DNA from: Pseudobutyrivibrio ruminis CF1b
GTDB taxonomy: Bacteria; Bacillota; Clostridia; Lachnospirales; Lachnospiraceae
Reading direction: 5' to 3'
Length of the DNA: 64,000 nucleotides
Assembly: GCF_000424005.1 (NCBI RefSeq)
Contig: NZ_AUJB01000017.1
Span: forward strand, 62,001-126,000
Made by a program: the position numbers and the translations under genes. A model generated the notes under the pieces. That model was not told the DNA's origin. It saw only the letters and a list, made by a program, of their open reading frames with translations, and searched no databases. Positions 9,854-18,726 of the stretch are shown one piece after another (positions within the stretch are counted from its first letter, which is position 1; every line of letters begins with the position of its first letter).

Positions 9854-9884
9854 GTGCCCACCATATGGTGGGCACTTCTATTTT
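9854..9884. terminator. Bidirectional terminator
   Basis: Perfect hairpin GTGCCCACC-ATAT-GGTGGGCAC with a T-rich tail on the plus strand (TTCTATTTTA) and TTTTTT on the minus strand. It serves both converging genes, MATE and the GGDEF protein. Confidence 0.92.
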
Positions 9885-11172
9885 ATTTACATATAATCTG
9901 ATTTCTTCCACCTTCCTTAGCCTGATACAAATTCTCGTCTGCGCGCTTAAGAGCATCATCCACAGATTCTCCAGGCTGAAGTGCAGTCAATCCAAAACTC
10001 ATTGTGATCTGGCGATCTGAATCTGGCACCCAGATGGTTCTTACTTCGTCCATAATCAGCTCAAGTTCTCGTCTGGCAATATCCAGCTCACGGTTATCAA
10101 AGATTAGAAGGAATTCCTCACCACCCCAGCGGGCTGCCATTCCCTTTCCAACCATTCCAGCCTTGAGTTTTTCGGCAACCTTCTTAAGAACGTAATCACC
10201 CATCTCATGGCCAAAGGTATCATTAACTTTCTTAAAGAAATCGATATCAGAAATACATACGCAATATTGCATTCCCTGTTCAACGGATCTAATTCTTATA
10301 TCCTCAAGCTTCTTCTCTGCGTATCTTCTGTTATTCAGCTCAGTCAGAGCATCATAATCGACCAGCATCTGAATTGCTTTTGCCATACGCTTTCCATCAG
10401 TGGCAAGATGCTTAATCTCATCATCCTCAAGCATAAGTTCTCTAGGCATTTCAACATCAAAGTTTCCATCAGCCAGAGCGTTCATATACTTGTCCATCTT
10501 TCTGATTCTGCCGGCGAGCTTTCTATTAAAGTAAATCATTATGTAGCCCATAAGAAAGGCGGTCAATCCACAGGTTACACAAATAGGAAAGATGTATTGT
10601 AAAAGTTCCTGCTTAACAGATTCCTGAGAACGGCTAACTGCAATCATTCCGTCTGTTGTCCCAGCCTCACTTACTAATGGCATATAGTATGCATAACTTT
10701 TCCTGTCATATACCATTACGTTGCTGTAGAACTTGCTGGCACCCTCCTCCAGAACTTCCTTTTTTACTATTACAGAAGCACTTGTTCCGGTAGCTCTATT
10801 CCCGTCGGTGTCTTTTAAGGTTGTAATCAAACGAACATCGTTGTAAAAAACAGATATATCTATATCAAGCATATCTGCCAAATCGTCAACCATAGTATAC
10901 TCACCGTTGATACGCTGTTCGCCTTTATACATCTCAGCCACGCCATCACCGTCAGCATCTTCTGCCCAGTATTCACCAACATATATTTCATTTAAAACAT
11001 ACTGCGCCAGCTGAGCATCACGAATAAGCTCTTCCTTTGTTTCATTTGCCACCAGCTGATAAAGACCACTGACACTTACAGAAATAATAATGATTGCCAT
11101 CAATGTAAGTGGTATCAGGGTCATACGTAGCATCTGACTATTTAGACTATTGCTAAATTTCCTTTTCGCCAT
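9883..11172 (-). CDS. Membrane-bound diguanylate cyclase with Cache-like sensor
   Basis: A 429-residue protein predicted to make c-di-GMP from two GTP. Layout: helix about 16-36, extracellular Cache-like sensor about 40-185, second helix about 190-215, HAMP-like linker to about 270, GGDEF domain to the end. The active-site loop is RWGGEEF (about residue 345), a functional variant. The RxxD inhibitory site normally just before it is absent (GKGM in that place), so product feedback is probably weak. Monocistronic. The signal sensed is unknown. Confidence 0.9.
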   Translation of the reverse strand: MAKRKFSNSLNSQMLRMTLIPLTLMAIIIISVSVSGLYQLVANETKEELIRDAQLAQYVLNEIYVGEYWAEDADGDGVAEMYKGEQRINGEYTMVDDLADMLDIDISVFYNDVRLITTLKDTDGNRATGTSASVIVKKEVLEEGASKFYSNVMVYDRKSYAYYMPLVSEAGTTDGMIAVSRSQESVKQELLQYIFPICVTCGLTAFLMGYIMIYFNRKLAGRIRKMDKYMNALADGNFDVEMPRELMLEDDEIKHLATDGKRMAKAIQMLVDYDALTELNNRRYAEKKLEDIRIRSVEQGMQYCVCISDIDFFKKVNDTFGHEMGDYVLKKVAEKLKAGMVGKGMAARWGGEEFLLIFDNRELDIARRELELIMDEVRTIWVPDSDRQITMSFGLTALQPGESVDDALKRADENLYQAKEGGRNQIICK

Positions 11173-11290
11173 GGGAAACTCCTCAGCCGCCCTCCCCCTT
11201 TAAAGGTGGCCACTTTTAGTTATTTTCCCATAATATTATGTCATTATCGTGAACTATAATTCGATTTTACCTGTTTAAACACTGAATAAA

Positions 11291-11404
11291 CTAATTTTCA
11301 CTATAGCTAATAATCTCAGCTTTACCCCAAGGTACTGAAGCGTTAGGATCATTGATTACTGGTGCAAGAATATCGAAAGCATTACTGCCTTCCCAATAAT
11401 TAAC
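11291..11404 (-). pseudogene. Remnant coding fragment, function unknown
   Basis: In a 456-bp stretch without an intact gene (11173-11628), the minus strand has a 37-codon open frame ending NDPNASVPWGKAEIISYSEN-stop. Its composition looks like real protein, but it starts just after an in-frame stop. A good ribosome site (AAAGGAG) and ATG lie directly upstream in a different frame (MKRARLIIGKAVML). This pattern fits a decayed or frameshifted gene end. Parent family not recognised. The rest of the stretch, apart from the terminator at 11561, holds nothing I can identify. Confidence 0.35.
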
Positions 11405-11560
11405 CTAGCCCTTTTCATTTCATCATTCTCCTTTGTTCAAGTGTAAGTTATTCAAGCATTATTAAAATGCAATTTGTTACTAAATTATTACATAAAATAA
11501 TTACCAGCACAACTAATTATTGTATTATTTCATATTTGAGAAATATCTGTGGATTTATAT

Positions 11561-11606
11561 TAAAAAAGTCCCGAAACCATCCAAATTTAGATAGTTCCGA
11601 GACTTT
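11561..11606 (-). terminator. Terminator of the sugar ABC operon
   Basis: On the minus strand, a long imperfect hairpin (AAAGTCTCGGAAC pairing with GTTTCGGGACTTT) followed by TTTTTA, about 23 bp after the last permease gene. Confidence 0.75.
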
Positions 11607-11628
11607 CATTCATAATAATAAATATTTA

Positions 11629-12660
11629 CTATTTGTTTCTCTGTGCCTTAACTAAAGCAAAGATAGACTGAAGGATGATGAATACACAAAGGAGTGCTGC
11701 TGTTGCGATGTTAGCCCAGCTTGAAAGGAGCTTTCCGTTTGTATTAACAAGTACAGTAATTGTACCATTGATAAGAACACCAAAGAGTGATCCGATTACG
11801 TTACCTACACCACCTGTAAGAAGTGTTCCACCGATAACTGCTGAAGCAATGGCATCCATCTCAAGTCCCTTTGCCTGGTTTACAGAACCTGACATTGTGT
11901 TCAGGCAGTAGAGAATACCACCGATTGAACAAAGGAATGAAGAAAGGATGTGTGAAAGCATTCTTGTCTTCTTAACATTAAGACCCATCATTGTTGCAGA
12001 TGTCTGATTGCCACCTACTGCGTATAGGTTACGTCCAAACTTTGTGTACTTAAGCATTAAGAAGATAAGTACTAATACTATCAAAGCGATAAGTACTGTT
12101 GGTCTGATGTATGGAGCAACAATCTTACCATGCTTGTTTGCCTTTCCAAGGAACTCAGGAAGATTAATTTTTGAGTTTGCCCATGCGTAGAACACTGGGT
12201 TGTCTGCCTCTGTGATTGAAATCTGACCTGAGCAGATAACTGCTGTCATACCTCTTGCAAAGAACATACCTGCCATTGTTACGATGAATGGCTGAATTTC
12301 AAGGTAACCTACAAGGAATCCCTGAACAGCACCGAATATCAAACCAATAACAAGAACAAGTATTACCATTGGAACAGCGCCCATGTGCCACTCTGTCATA
12401 CCAAATACCAGGAGCATACAGTCCATTGCAATTACTGAACCAACTGAAATATCAATACCACCTGTAAGCATTACACAGGTCATACCGCAGGTTACACAGA
12501 TAAGACCAGCATTGTTGATAAGTACGTTAAGGAAAGTCTGAAGATTTCCAAATCCCTTATCAGCGTAAATTACACAACCAACTGCATACATGAATACGAA
12601 TAATGCAATTGTAATGAAAATAAGTACTGTGTTTGAATCTAATTTCTTTTTTGTCTTCAT
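11629..12660 (-). CDS. Sugar ABC transporter permease, YjfF-like
   Basis: A 343-residue membrane permease of the BPD_transp_2 (ribose/galactofuranose) family with about 9-10 helices. It contains the family signature MLTGGIDISVGSVIAMD (near residue 64) and GGTLLTGGVGNVIGSLFG (near 280). Last gene of the operon; its ATG overlaps the stop of the preceding permease by one base. The order binding protein, ATPase with two domains, permease, permease matches ytfQ-ytfR-ytfT-yjfF of Escherichia coli, which imports galactofuranose. The substrate here is inferred from that. Confidence 0.88.
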   Translation of the reverse strand: MKTKKKLDSNTVLIFITIALFVFMYAVGCVIYADKGFGNLQTFLNVLINNAGLICVTCGMTCVMLTGGIDISVGSVIAMDCMLLVFGMTEWHMGAVPMVILVLVIGLIFGAVQGFLVGYLEIQPFIVTMAGMFFARGMTAVICSGQISITEADNPVFYAWANSKINLPEFLGKANKHGKIVAPYIRPTVLIALIVLVLIFLMLKYTKFGRNLYAVGGNQTSATMMGLNVKKTRMLSHILSSFLCSIGGILYCLNTMSGSVNQAKGLEMDAIASAVIGGTLLTGGVGNVIGSLFGVLINGTITVLVNTNGKLLSSWANIATAALLCVFIILQSIFALVKAQRNK

Positions 12661-13724
12661 TATGCTGCCTCCTTTACTACTGGCTGCTGAGCTCTTGAAG
12701 CTTTCTGAGCCTTTCTGGCAGCCATGTAAGCCTTAAATGCTGGAGCCTGCACAACTACGATAATAATAACGATTATTGCCTTAAATACTGGTGCCTTATC
12801 AGTTGAAACACCCATAGCAAGAAGTGTTGTTGTGATAGCCTGAATCGTGTAAGCACCGATGATAGAGCCTGCAAGATTAAACTTACCACCACCAAGTGAG
12901 TTACCACCAAGAGCAACTGCAAGAATGGCATCAAGCTCGTAGTTAAGACCAATGTTATTTGAATCTGCTGAATAGATTCTTGATGAAGCAACGATACCAG
13001 CAATACCAGCGCAAAGGCCGCATACTACGTAGCAGATAAAGCAGATTACATCTGAATTGATACCTGAAATACGAGCTGCTCTGCCGTTGATACCAACTGA
13101 CTGAACATAAAGTCCAAGAGCTGTCTTCTTAAGAAGAACTGCTACTATCGCAATTACGATAGCTGCCACAAACACTGGTGTAGGGATTGGACATCCCGGT
13201 ATAAAGTTACCCAGATATTTATATGGCTCATATCGTATATACGTAATCTGGTTGTTGCAAAGAAGTAAGCCGATAGCACGTGCTGCTGTGAATAAAATCA
13301 AAGTAGCAACCATTGGCTGAATCTTAAGTTTTGCTACAAGTGCTCCGTTCATCGCACCGCTGACACCACCCATAAGTACACCAAAGAGCATACCTACAAT
13401 CATAGGAACAGCAAGTGTTGAAACTGAGTTGTTGCCATATCCAGCAAGTAACATACAGCAGCTACAAGCTGAAAGTGACATTACCGAACCAACTGAAATA
13501 TCAGTTCCGGCTGAAACAGCTACTACAAGTGTCTGACCAACTGCCAGAATAGCGATTTCAGATCCACGATTTAAAATATCAATTAATCTACCAAATAAAA
13601 CACCGTTGTTGATACTGATTGCAAAGAAATCAGGCGACTTAATCAAGTTTATCAACAGTACCAATATCATACAGAAAATTGGCAAGAACAGTGGCTTTTT
13701 TGTAAGCTTCTTAAAGTTTTCCAT
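12660..13724 (-). CDS. Sugar ABC transporter permease, YtfT-like
   Basis: A 354-residue permease of the same family as its neighbour, forming the presumed heterodimeric membrane channel. Signature SAGTDISVGSVMSLSA near residue 70 and ALGGNSLGGGKFNLAGSIIG near 272. Both ends overlap neighbours by single-base stop/start junctions, so the three membrane-complex genes are translationally coupled. A basic, Ala-rich C-terminal tail (ARKAQKASRAQQ) is likely cytosolic. Confidence 0.88.
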   Translation of the reverse strand: MENFKKLTKKPLFLPIFCMILVLLINLIKSPDFFAISINNGVLFGRLIDILNRGSEIAILAVGQTLVVAVSAGTDISVGSVMSLSACSCCMLLAGYGNNSVSTLAVPMIVGMLFGVLMGGVSGAMNGALVAKLKIQPMVATLILFTAARAIGLLLCNNQITYIRYEPYKYLGNFIPGCPIPTPVFVAAIVIAIVAVLLKKTALGLYVQSVGINGRAARISGINSDVICFICYVVCGLCAGIAGIVASSRIYSADSNNIGLNYELDAILAVALGGNSLGGGKFNLAGSIIGAYTIQAITTTLLAMGVSTDKAPVFKAIIVIIIVVVQAPAFKAYMAARKAQKASRAQQPVVKEAA

Positions 13725-15238
13725 TATTCTCCACCTCCTGCGATAGCTGCCATGACTGATTCCTGAGTCATTTCACCAGAAATCTCTCCTACCTGAGCGC
13801 CATCACGCATTACATACATTCTTGAACAGGTACGAAGCATCTCCTCGATTTCTGAAGAGATGAATACGATACTCATTCCCTCTTCCTCAGCAAACTTTAA
13901 TGCAAGTTTCTGGAATTCAGTCTTAGTACCGATATCGATACCTCTTGTTGGCTCATCTAAGATTAAGAAATCTGGATGTGTGCATAACCATCTTGCCAAA
14001 ATTACCTTCTGTTGATTACCACCAGAAAGCTGATTTATAGGAGTCTCCCTTGATGCTGTCTTTATCTGAAGCATATCGATAAATTTATCAGCAAGTTCAA
14101 TTTGTTTTGACATTGGAATCTTTTTGAACATTCCGCTTCTAGCCTGAAGGGCAAGGATAATATTCTCCCTAACTGAAAGATCACCGATACAACCATCCGC
14201 TTTTCTATCATCTGGAAGGTAACCCATTCCAGCTTTAATTGCATCAAGTGGTTCTTTAATATTAATCTCTTTGCCGTTAACTTTTAACGAGCCTGTCTGA
14301 GCTTTATCTGCACCATAGATGCAACGAACCATCTCTGAACGACCAGACCCAAGAAGGCCAGTAACGCCAACAACTTCGCCCTTTTTAATCTGAAAATCAA
14401 ATGGCTTAATAGTACCTTTATGACTGAGATTTTTTGCATCAACAACAACATCTTCAGAAACATTTCCAGCTCCTTCCTTCTTGATTGATGCCAGGTCATC
14501 GAAGTCTTTTCCAAGCATAGCCGCAACAAGTTTGACACGTGGCATCTCTTCAACAGAATACTCACCCGCAAATTCGCCATTTCTAAGAACAGTGATTGTA
14601 TCGCATACTGCATATACCTGCTCAAGGAAATGAGTTACAAATATTATTCCAACTCCCTTTGCTTTAAGATCCTTCATAACCTTGAAGAGCTTTTCTACTT
14701 CGTTGTCATCAAGTGATGATGTTGGCTCATCAAGAATGAGGACCTTACAATCCATATCTACAGCTCTTGCAATTGCTATCATCTGTTGAATTGCAAGAGA
14801 ATAATTTTCAAGTGCAATAGTTACATCAATATGTAAATCAAGTCCATCCACTATTTCCTTTGCACGCTTGTTCATTGTGCGCCAGTCGATGGTTCCTATT
14901 TTTGTCTTTGGCTCACGGCCAATGAATAAGTTTTCTGCTACTGTTAAGTTAGGGCAAAGGTTTACCTCCTGGTAAACTGTAGCAATTCCCTTTTCCTGAG
15001 CTTCTAATGTTGAGTGATTAATTACAGGACCCTCAACTCCAGCTACATGTATCTCGCCTGCATCGAGAGAATAAACGCCAGTCAACACCTTAATCAATGT
15101 AGACTTACCCGCACCGTTTTCTCCCATCAGCGCATGTATCTCTCCCTTTCTAAGAGTAAACTGTGCATGATCTAATGCTTTTACGCCTGGAAAGGATTTG
15201 GATATGTCGCGCATGGTAATCAGTATATTTTCATCCAT
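13724..15238 (-). CDS. Sugar ABC transporter ATPase with two domains, YtfR/MglA-like
   Basis: A 504-residue ATPase with two fused nucleotide-binding domains. Domain 1 has Walker A GENGAGKST (about residue 39) and LILDEPTSSLDD; domain 2 has the degenerate loop GLLGSGRSE (about 294), LSGGNQQKV signature (about 405) and LILDEPTRGID. Such asymmetric fusions are standard in ribose/galactose-type importers. It powers uptake by the two permeases encoded downstream. Preceded by a hairpin that may lower its expression relative to the binding protein. Confidence 0.93.
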   Translation of the reverse strand: MDENILITMRDISKSFPGVKALDHAQFTLRKGEIHALMGENGAGKSTLIKVLTGVYSLDAGEIHVAGVEGPVINHSTLEAQEKGIATVYQEVNLCPNLTVAENLFIGREPKTKIGTIDWRTMNKRAKEIVDGLDLHIDVTIALENYSLAIQQMIAIARAVDMDCKVLILDEPTSSLDDNEVEKLFKVMKDLKAKGVGIIFVTHFLEQVYAVCDTITVLRNGEFAGEYSVEEMPRVKLVAAMLGKDFDDLASIKKEGAGNVSEDVVVDAKNLSHKGTIKPFDFQIKKGEVVGVTGLLGSGRSEMVRCIYGADKAQTGSLKVNGKEINIKEPLDAIKAGMGYLPDDRKADGCIGDLSVRENIILALQARSGMFKKIPMSKQIELADKFIDMLQIKTASRETPINQLSGGNQQKVILARWLCTHPDFLILDEPTRGIDIGTKTEFQKLALKFAEEEGMSIVFISSEIEEMLRTCSRMYVMRDGAQVGEISGEMTQESVMAAIAGGGE

Positions 15239-15258
15239 AATCTTTCTCCACTTTCTTT

Positions 15259-15291
15259 AAAAATAAGGGGAAGGCGATGGGCCTTCCCCCA
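15259..15291 (-). terminator. Intra-operon terminator-like hairpin
   Basis: On the minus strand GGGGGAAGGC-CCAT-CGCCTTCCCC followed by TTATTTTT, between the binding-protein gene and the ATPase gene. Such partial terminators commonly let the binding protein be made in excess of the membrane complex. Confidence 0.75.
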
Positions 15292-15307
15292 TAACAAAAT
15301 CTAAATT

Positions 15308-16408
15308 TTAGTATGAAGCCTGTGAAGCTGCGTCTGTTACCTGGATAAGATCCTCTGTAACTTCGTCGCCAGCGTTGTTTGTGTATGTGATTGACTTAAG
15401 AATGTCTTCTGCAACATACCATGGCTCTGTCATGAATGTCTGCTTTGCAACTGTCTCACCGTTCTTAAGAGCCTTAACGATGTCTGCACAGTAAGATCCC
15501 TGAAGTGGGTAGCACATGAAGTCTGCGTTGATGTCGCCAGACTGTACATACTCAAGACCAGCCTTGCAAGCGTCGAAAGAAATAAGGATTACGTCCTTAT
15601 CAACACCGTAAGAAACACCAGCTGCCTTCATAGCATCCATAGCACCGAAAGCTTCGTTATCGTTCTGGCAAACAACTACGTTAAACTTGCCTGCATAAGA
15701 CTTGCAGTAAGACTCCATAACCTGCTGTCCACCGTCCTGTGTGAAGTCACCATCCTGAGAATCAAGGATTGTCCATCCCTCAGCATCTGCGTACTTCTTG
15801 AAACCATCTGTACGTCCAATCTGAGCTGAAGAACCATTAGAACCCTCGATAACAAGGATGTTAAGATCTTTAATACCCTTAGCCTCTGCATAAGCCTTTA
15901 ACCAAGCACCTGATGCAAGACCTTCGTTCATGAACTCTGAGCCTACCCATGAAACATACTTATCTGAATCTTCGATTGTTCTATCGATAACGATTACTGG
16001 AATACCAGCATCCTCGCACTCTGTAAGAACTGTATCCCATCCTGTTGAAACGATAGGATCGATTACGATGTAATCAACGTCGTTCTGGATGAACTGTCTA
16101 ACTGCCTCGATCTGCTTAGCAGAGTCGTTATCGCAGTCAACGAACTGTAAATCATATCCATTAGCCTCAGAGAAAGCATCCTGAACTGAATTTGTAGAAG
16201 CTGTTCTCCAATCTGACTCGTGTCCAACCTGTGCGAAACCAACAGTAATCTTTTCCCCGCTGTCTGCTGCTGCCTCGCTACCAGACTCCTCTGTTGTCTC
16301 AGCTGCTGTATCTGCTGATGTGTCTGCTGCTGTATCTGAGCTTCCACAAGCTACCATTGATGCAGCCATAAGTGCTGTGAGCATTCCTGCTACTATTCTT
16401 TTTTTCAT
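15308..16408 (-). CDS. Sugar-binding lipoprotein, YtfQ-like
   Basis: A 366-residue periplasmic-type binding protein anchored as a lipoprotein. The signal peptide ends at a lipobox (SMVAC, Cys about residue 21), followed by a Ser/Thr/Ala/Glu linker to about residue 50, then the Peripla_BP_4 fold (starting KITVGFAQVGHESDWRTA). It captures the sugar for the ABC importer encoded downstream. First gene of the operon; its promoter region carries repeated operator-like sites shared with the divergent GntR-type regulator. The GFAQVGHESDWR start resembles galactofuranose-binding YtfQ. Confidence 0.9.
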   Translation of the reverse strand: MKKRIVAGMLTALMAASMVACGSSDTAADTSADTAAETTEESGSEAAADSGEKITVGFAQVGHESDWRTASTNSVQDAFSEANGYDLQFVDCDNDSAKQIEAVRQFIQNDVDYIVIDPIVSTGWDTVLTECEDAGIPVIVIDRTIEDSDKYVSWVGSEFMNEGLASGAWLKAYAEAKGIKDLNILVIEGSNGSSAQIGRTDGFKKYADAEGWTILDSQDGDFTQDGGQQVMESYCKSYAGKFNVVVCQNDNEAFGAMDAMKAAGVSYGVDKDVILISFDACKAGLEYVQSGDINADFMCYPLQGSYCADIVKALKNGETVAKQTFMTEPWYVAEDILKSITYTNNAGDEVTEDLIQVTDAASQASY

Positions 16409-16542
16409 AAGGTTATCTCCTTCCTTCTCCTGCCAGGCAACCTTTTTCCTGGCCCCTTTGTTTTTCTGATATTAATTTATCATTATGAATTTTTTACAAC
16501 AATGAAATGGAATCAAAAAGAAAGGTTTCTATTTTTGAGATA

Positions 16543-16585
16543 ATACCAATTTTTAAATATACAAATTTTTACATACCAATTTTTA
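16543..16585. promoter_or_regulatory. Operator-like repeat cluster 1
   Basis: Two identical copies of ATACCAATTTTTA (16543-16555 and 16573-16585) start exactly 30 bp apart, with a one-mismatch copy ATACAAATTTTTA (16559-16571) between them. They lie upstream of the binding-protein gene in a 348-bp divergent intergenic region. Likely binding sites for the adjacent GntR-type regulator, but this is inferred from position. Confidence 0.55.
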
Positions 16586-16648
16586 TGATAATGGGATTCT
16601 TTCGTTGAAGTGTTGAATATTTTTTAATCAAAAATTGATTATTTTTCG

Positions 16649-16690
16649 ATTGGTATGTTTTCAAATGCTACAATTTTCATACCAATTTTA
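16649..16690. promoter_or_regulatory. Operator-like repeat cluster 2
   Basis: An inverted copy ATTGGTAT (16649-16656) and a direct copy ATACCAATTTTA (16679-16690), again 30 bp apart, nearer the regulator gene. The other parts of 16409-16756 are AT-rich, with no confident promoter call; a weak minus-strand candidate is TTGTTG-17-TAAATT near 16470-16500. Confidence 0.5.
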
Positions 16691-16756
16691 TCGGTCATAT
16701 GCTAAAATCTTATATAGACGCGTGGAAACTCTTTGAATAAAGGGGAATAATTTTTT

Positions 16757-17719
16757 ATGGTTCCAAAATATATAATTCTTAAAGAAAAAATAAATGAGGA
16801 TATTTTATCAGAGGTTTACCCACTGGATTCAAAATTACCCACCGAAGTGGAGCTTGCTAAGAAATATAATGTTAGCCGCTCTACTGTCCGACAGGCTTTG
16901 GAGCTTTTGGTAAACGATGGGATTATCAGCAAACGTTGGGGCAGTGGAAACACTGTCATCTCTAAAAGTGATTCTTCCAAAAAGAAGACAATCATGTTGC
17001 TTATGCCTGAGATGAAATCGCCTCAGTCACAGGCTATTCTTGATGACCTGACTTCTACTTTATTAAAAGAAGGCTATTCTATAGAAAGCCACGAGACTCT
17101 TCAACAGTACTCTCTCGAGAGAGAATATTTATCAACAATGCTGACCGATATCTACAGTGGTCTTATTATCTCCCCTGTCCTTTCTGCCATGCCTTCCACA
17201 AACTCTGACCTGCTTCATATTCTATTGAAACGACAGCTGCCTGTTGTATTTTTAGAATCTGCACCTGCAGGACTTTACAACACAACTGTTGTAGCTTCCG
17301 ACAATTACGGCCGTGGCTACCAGATGGCAAGGCGCTTTATTAATTCCGGTCGAAAAAAGCTTGGTGGAATATTTATCCATGACAATGCCTCTTCCATTGC
17401 TGCCTTTTCAGGCTATGTGGATGCTATAAGAGATGCCGGCCTTACCATCTGCGATTCCTGCTTCCTCTGGTGCAACTCCGTAGCCCCTCAGGGCATCAAT
17501 ACCAGAAATACTACCTTTATAAATAAATTTCTTAAACATGCCTGTGAAGAAGCTGAAATCATATATCTTGATGACGATAAGATTGGTACGGAGTGGCTCT
17601 TCCCAGTTAAAACAAACCAGCTGGAATTAAGCAAACCTTTCGGCAAAGAAGCCGCAAAGAAATTTATAGAAATAAAAAAGAATGGCAATGCCTCAGGCAT
17701 CACCATTCCATATCACTAG
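16757..17719 (+). CDS. GntR-family regulator with sugar-sensing LacI-type domain (AraR-like)
   Basis: A 320-residue hybrid regulator. Residues about 1-70 form a GntR winged helix (LPTEVELAKKYNVSRSTVRQ, DGIISKRWGSGN); from about 78 a LacI/periplasmic-binding-type effector domain follows (KKTIMLLMPEM, GLIISPV, VVASDNYGRGYQMARRFI). This is the architecture of the arabinose repressor AraR, though it is shorter than the roughly 360 residues usual there. Divergent from the ABC operon and facing its repeated sites, so it probably represses uptake until the sugar binds. Its stop codon overlaps that of the converging gene within CTAG. Confidence 0.85.
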   Translation: MVPKYIILKEKINEDILSEVYPLDSKLPTEVELAKKYNVSRSTVRQALELLVNDGIISKRWGSGNTVISKSDSSKKKTIMLLMPEMKSPQSQAILDDLTSTLLKEGYSIESHETLQQYSLEREYLSTMLTDIYSGLIISPVLSAMPSTNSDLLHILLKRQLPVVFLESAPAGLYNTTVVASDNYGRGYQMARRFINSGRKKLGGIFIHDNASSIAAFSGYVDAIRDAGLTICDSCFLWCNSVAPQGINTRNTTFINKFLKHACEEAEIIYLDDDKIGTEWLFPVKTNQLELSKPFGKEAAKKFIEIKKNGNASGITIPYH

Positions 17720-18726
17720 AATCTTCTTTTTTCAATTATTTCAGGTGCGAGATTGTCAGCAGTAAAACATTCCTCGTGCACATATGTGATTTTAGGAACC
17801 GCATTTCCCCTTTCAAGGCGACTAATCAGGTTATAGATGTAAGGGCCCTGAAGGGGATTGCACTCCACTTCCACACTAATATGACCATTCATACATAGTA
17901 CCATTGCCGAATTCATGGCATCAAAAGATACTATCTTTATTCCTTCTTTATTTCCATATTTTACTCCGGCCTCATTCATTGCCTGAATAGCGCCGTAAGC
18001 TTCCTCGTCATTTTCACAGTAAACAACATCAATATTTTCGGCTCCAAGGTCTTCAATAGCCTGAGCCATTATTTCTCTACCCTTAGCCTTTGTAAATTCT
18101 CCACAATTCTGAGCTACAATGTTCCAATTGCTGTGTTCCTTCACAGCTTCTTCAATTGCCTTGGTCCTGCCAAGCTGTGCTGATGAGCCAAGTGTTCCCT
18201 GAATATGAACTATATTTATCTGTCCATCCTCATCATTCTGCAAATATTTTTCCAGATTAGAAATTGCATATTCTCCCTCAGCTGTAAAATCCGAACCCAC
18301 AAAAGCTGTATATAAGGATTCATTTTCCACAACCACATTTCTATCGCAAATAATCACAGGAATGCCTGCATCCTTTGCCTCTGATAAAACGGTATCCCAT
18401 CCTGTCTCAACAATAGGACTGATGATAATGTAATCTACTCCCTGTTGGATAAAGGTGCGAATATCCTTTATCTGATTATCCTGCTTAGAGCGGCCATCTC
18501 TATAAATTAATTTATAGCCTCTCTCCTCAGTAAAATTCTCCTTTACTGAATCTGTAAGAGCAACACGCCAAGCCGATTCAGCCCCGGGTTGGGAAAAACC
18601 AACCACAATCAGATCGCCATTGTCCTCTTCGAATACTCCTAATGTTTGCTGCGAACCGCAAGCCGTTATACTAATCGCCAACATTATTGCCATCAAGGCA
18701 CACATTTTTCTCTTTACCCTAAACAT
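17716..18726 (-). CDS. Second sugar-binding lipoprotein, probable sensor partner
   Basis: A 336-residue YtfQ-like binding protein with lipobox SITAC (Cys about residue 23). It parallels the transporter's own binding protein closely (GFSQPGAESAWR vs GFAQVGHESDWR; SPIVETGWDTVL vs DPIVSTGWDTVL). It is encoded not with a transporter but as third gene of a regulator operon, overlapping the histidine-kinase stop by eight bases. This suggests it presents the sugar to the kinase, as XylFII does for LytS in clostridial xylose sensing. Convergent with the GntR gene with no terminator between them. Confidence 0.85.
   Translation of the reverse strand: MFRVKRKMCALMAIMLAISITACGSQQTLGVFEEDNGDLIVVGFSQPGAESAWRVALTDSVKENFTEERGYKLIYRDGRSKQDNQIKDIRTFIQQGVDYIIISPIVETGWDTVLSEAKDAGIPVIICDRNVVVENESLYTAFVGSDFTAEGEYAISNLEKYLQNDEDGQINIVHIQGTLGSSAQLGRTKAIEEAVKEHSNWNIVAQNCGEFTKAKGREIMAQAIEDLGAENIDVVYCENDEEAYGAIQAMNEAGVKYGNKEGIKIVSFDAMNSAMVLCMNGHISVEVECNPLQGPYIYNLISRLERGNAVPKITYVHEECFTADNLAPEIIEKRRF

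Noticed and set aside
11467-11655. 62-codon plus-strand frame near the ABC operon terminator
   Set aside because: No ribosome site; it overlaps the terminator hairpin and the 3' end of the permease gene.
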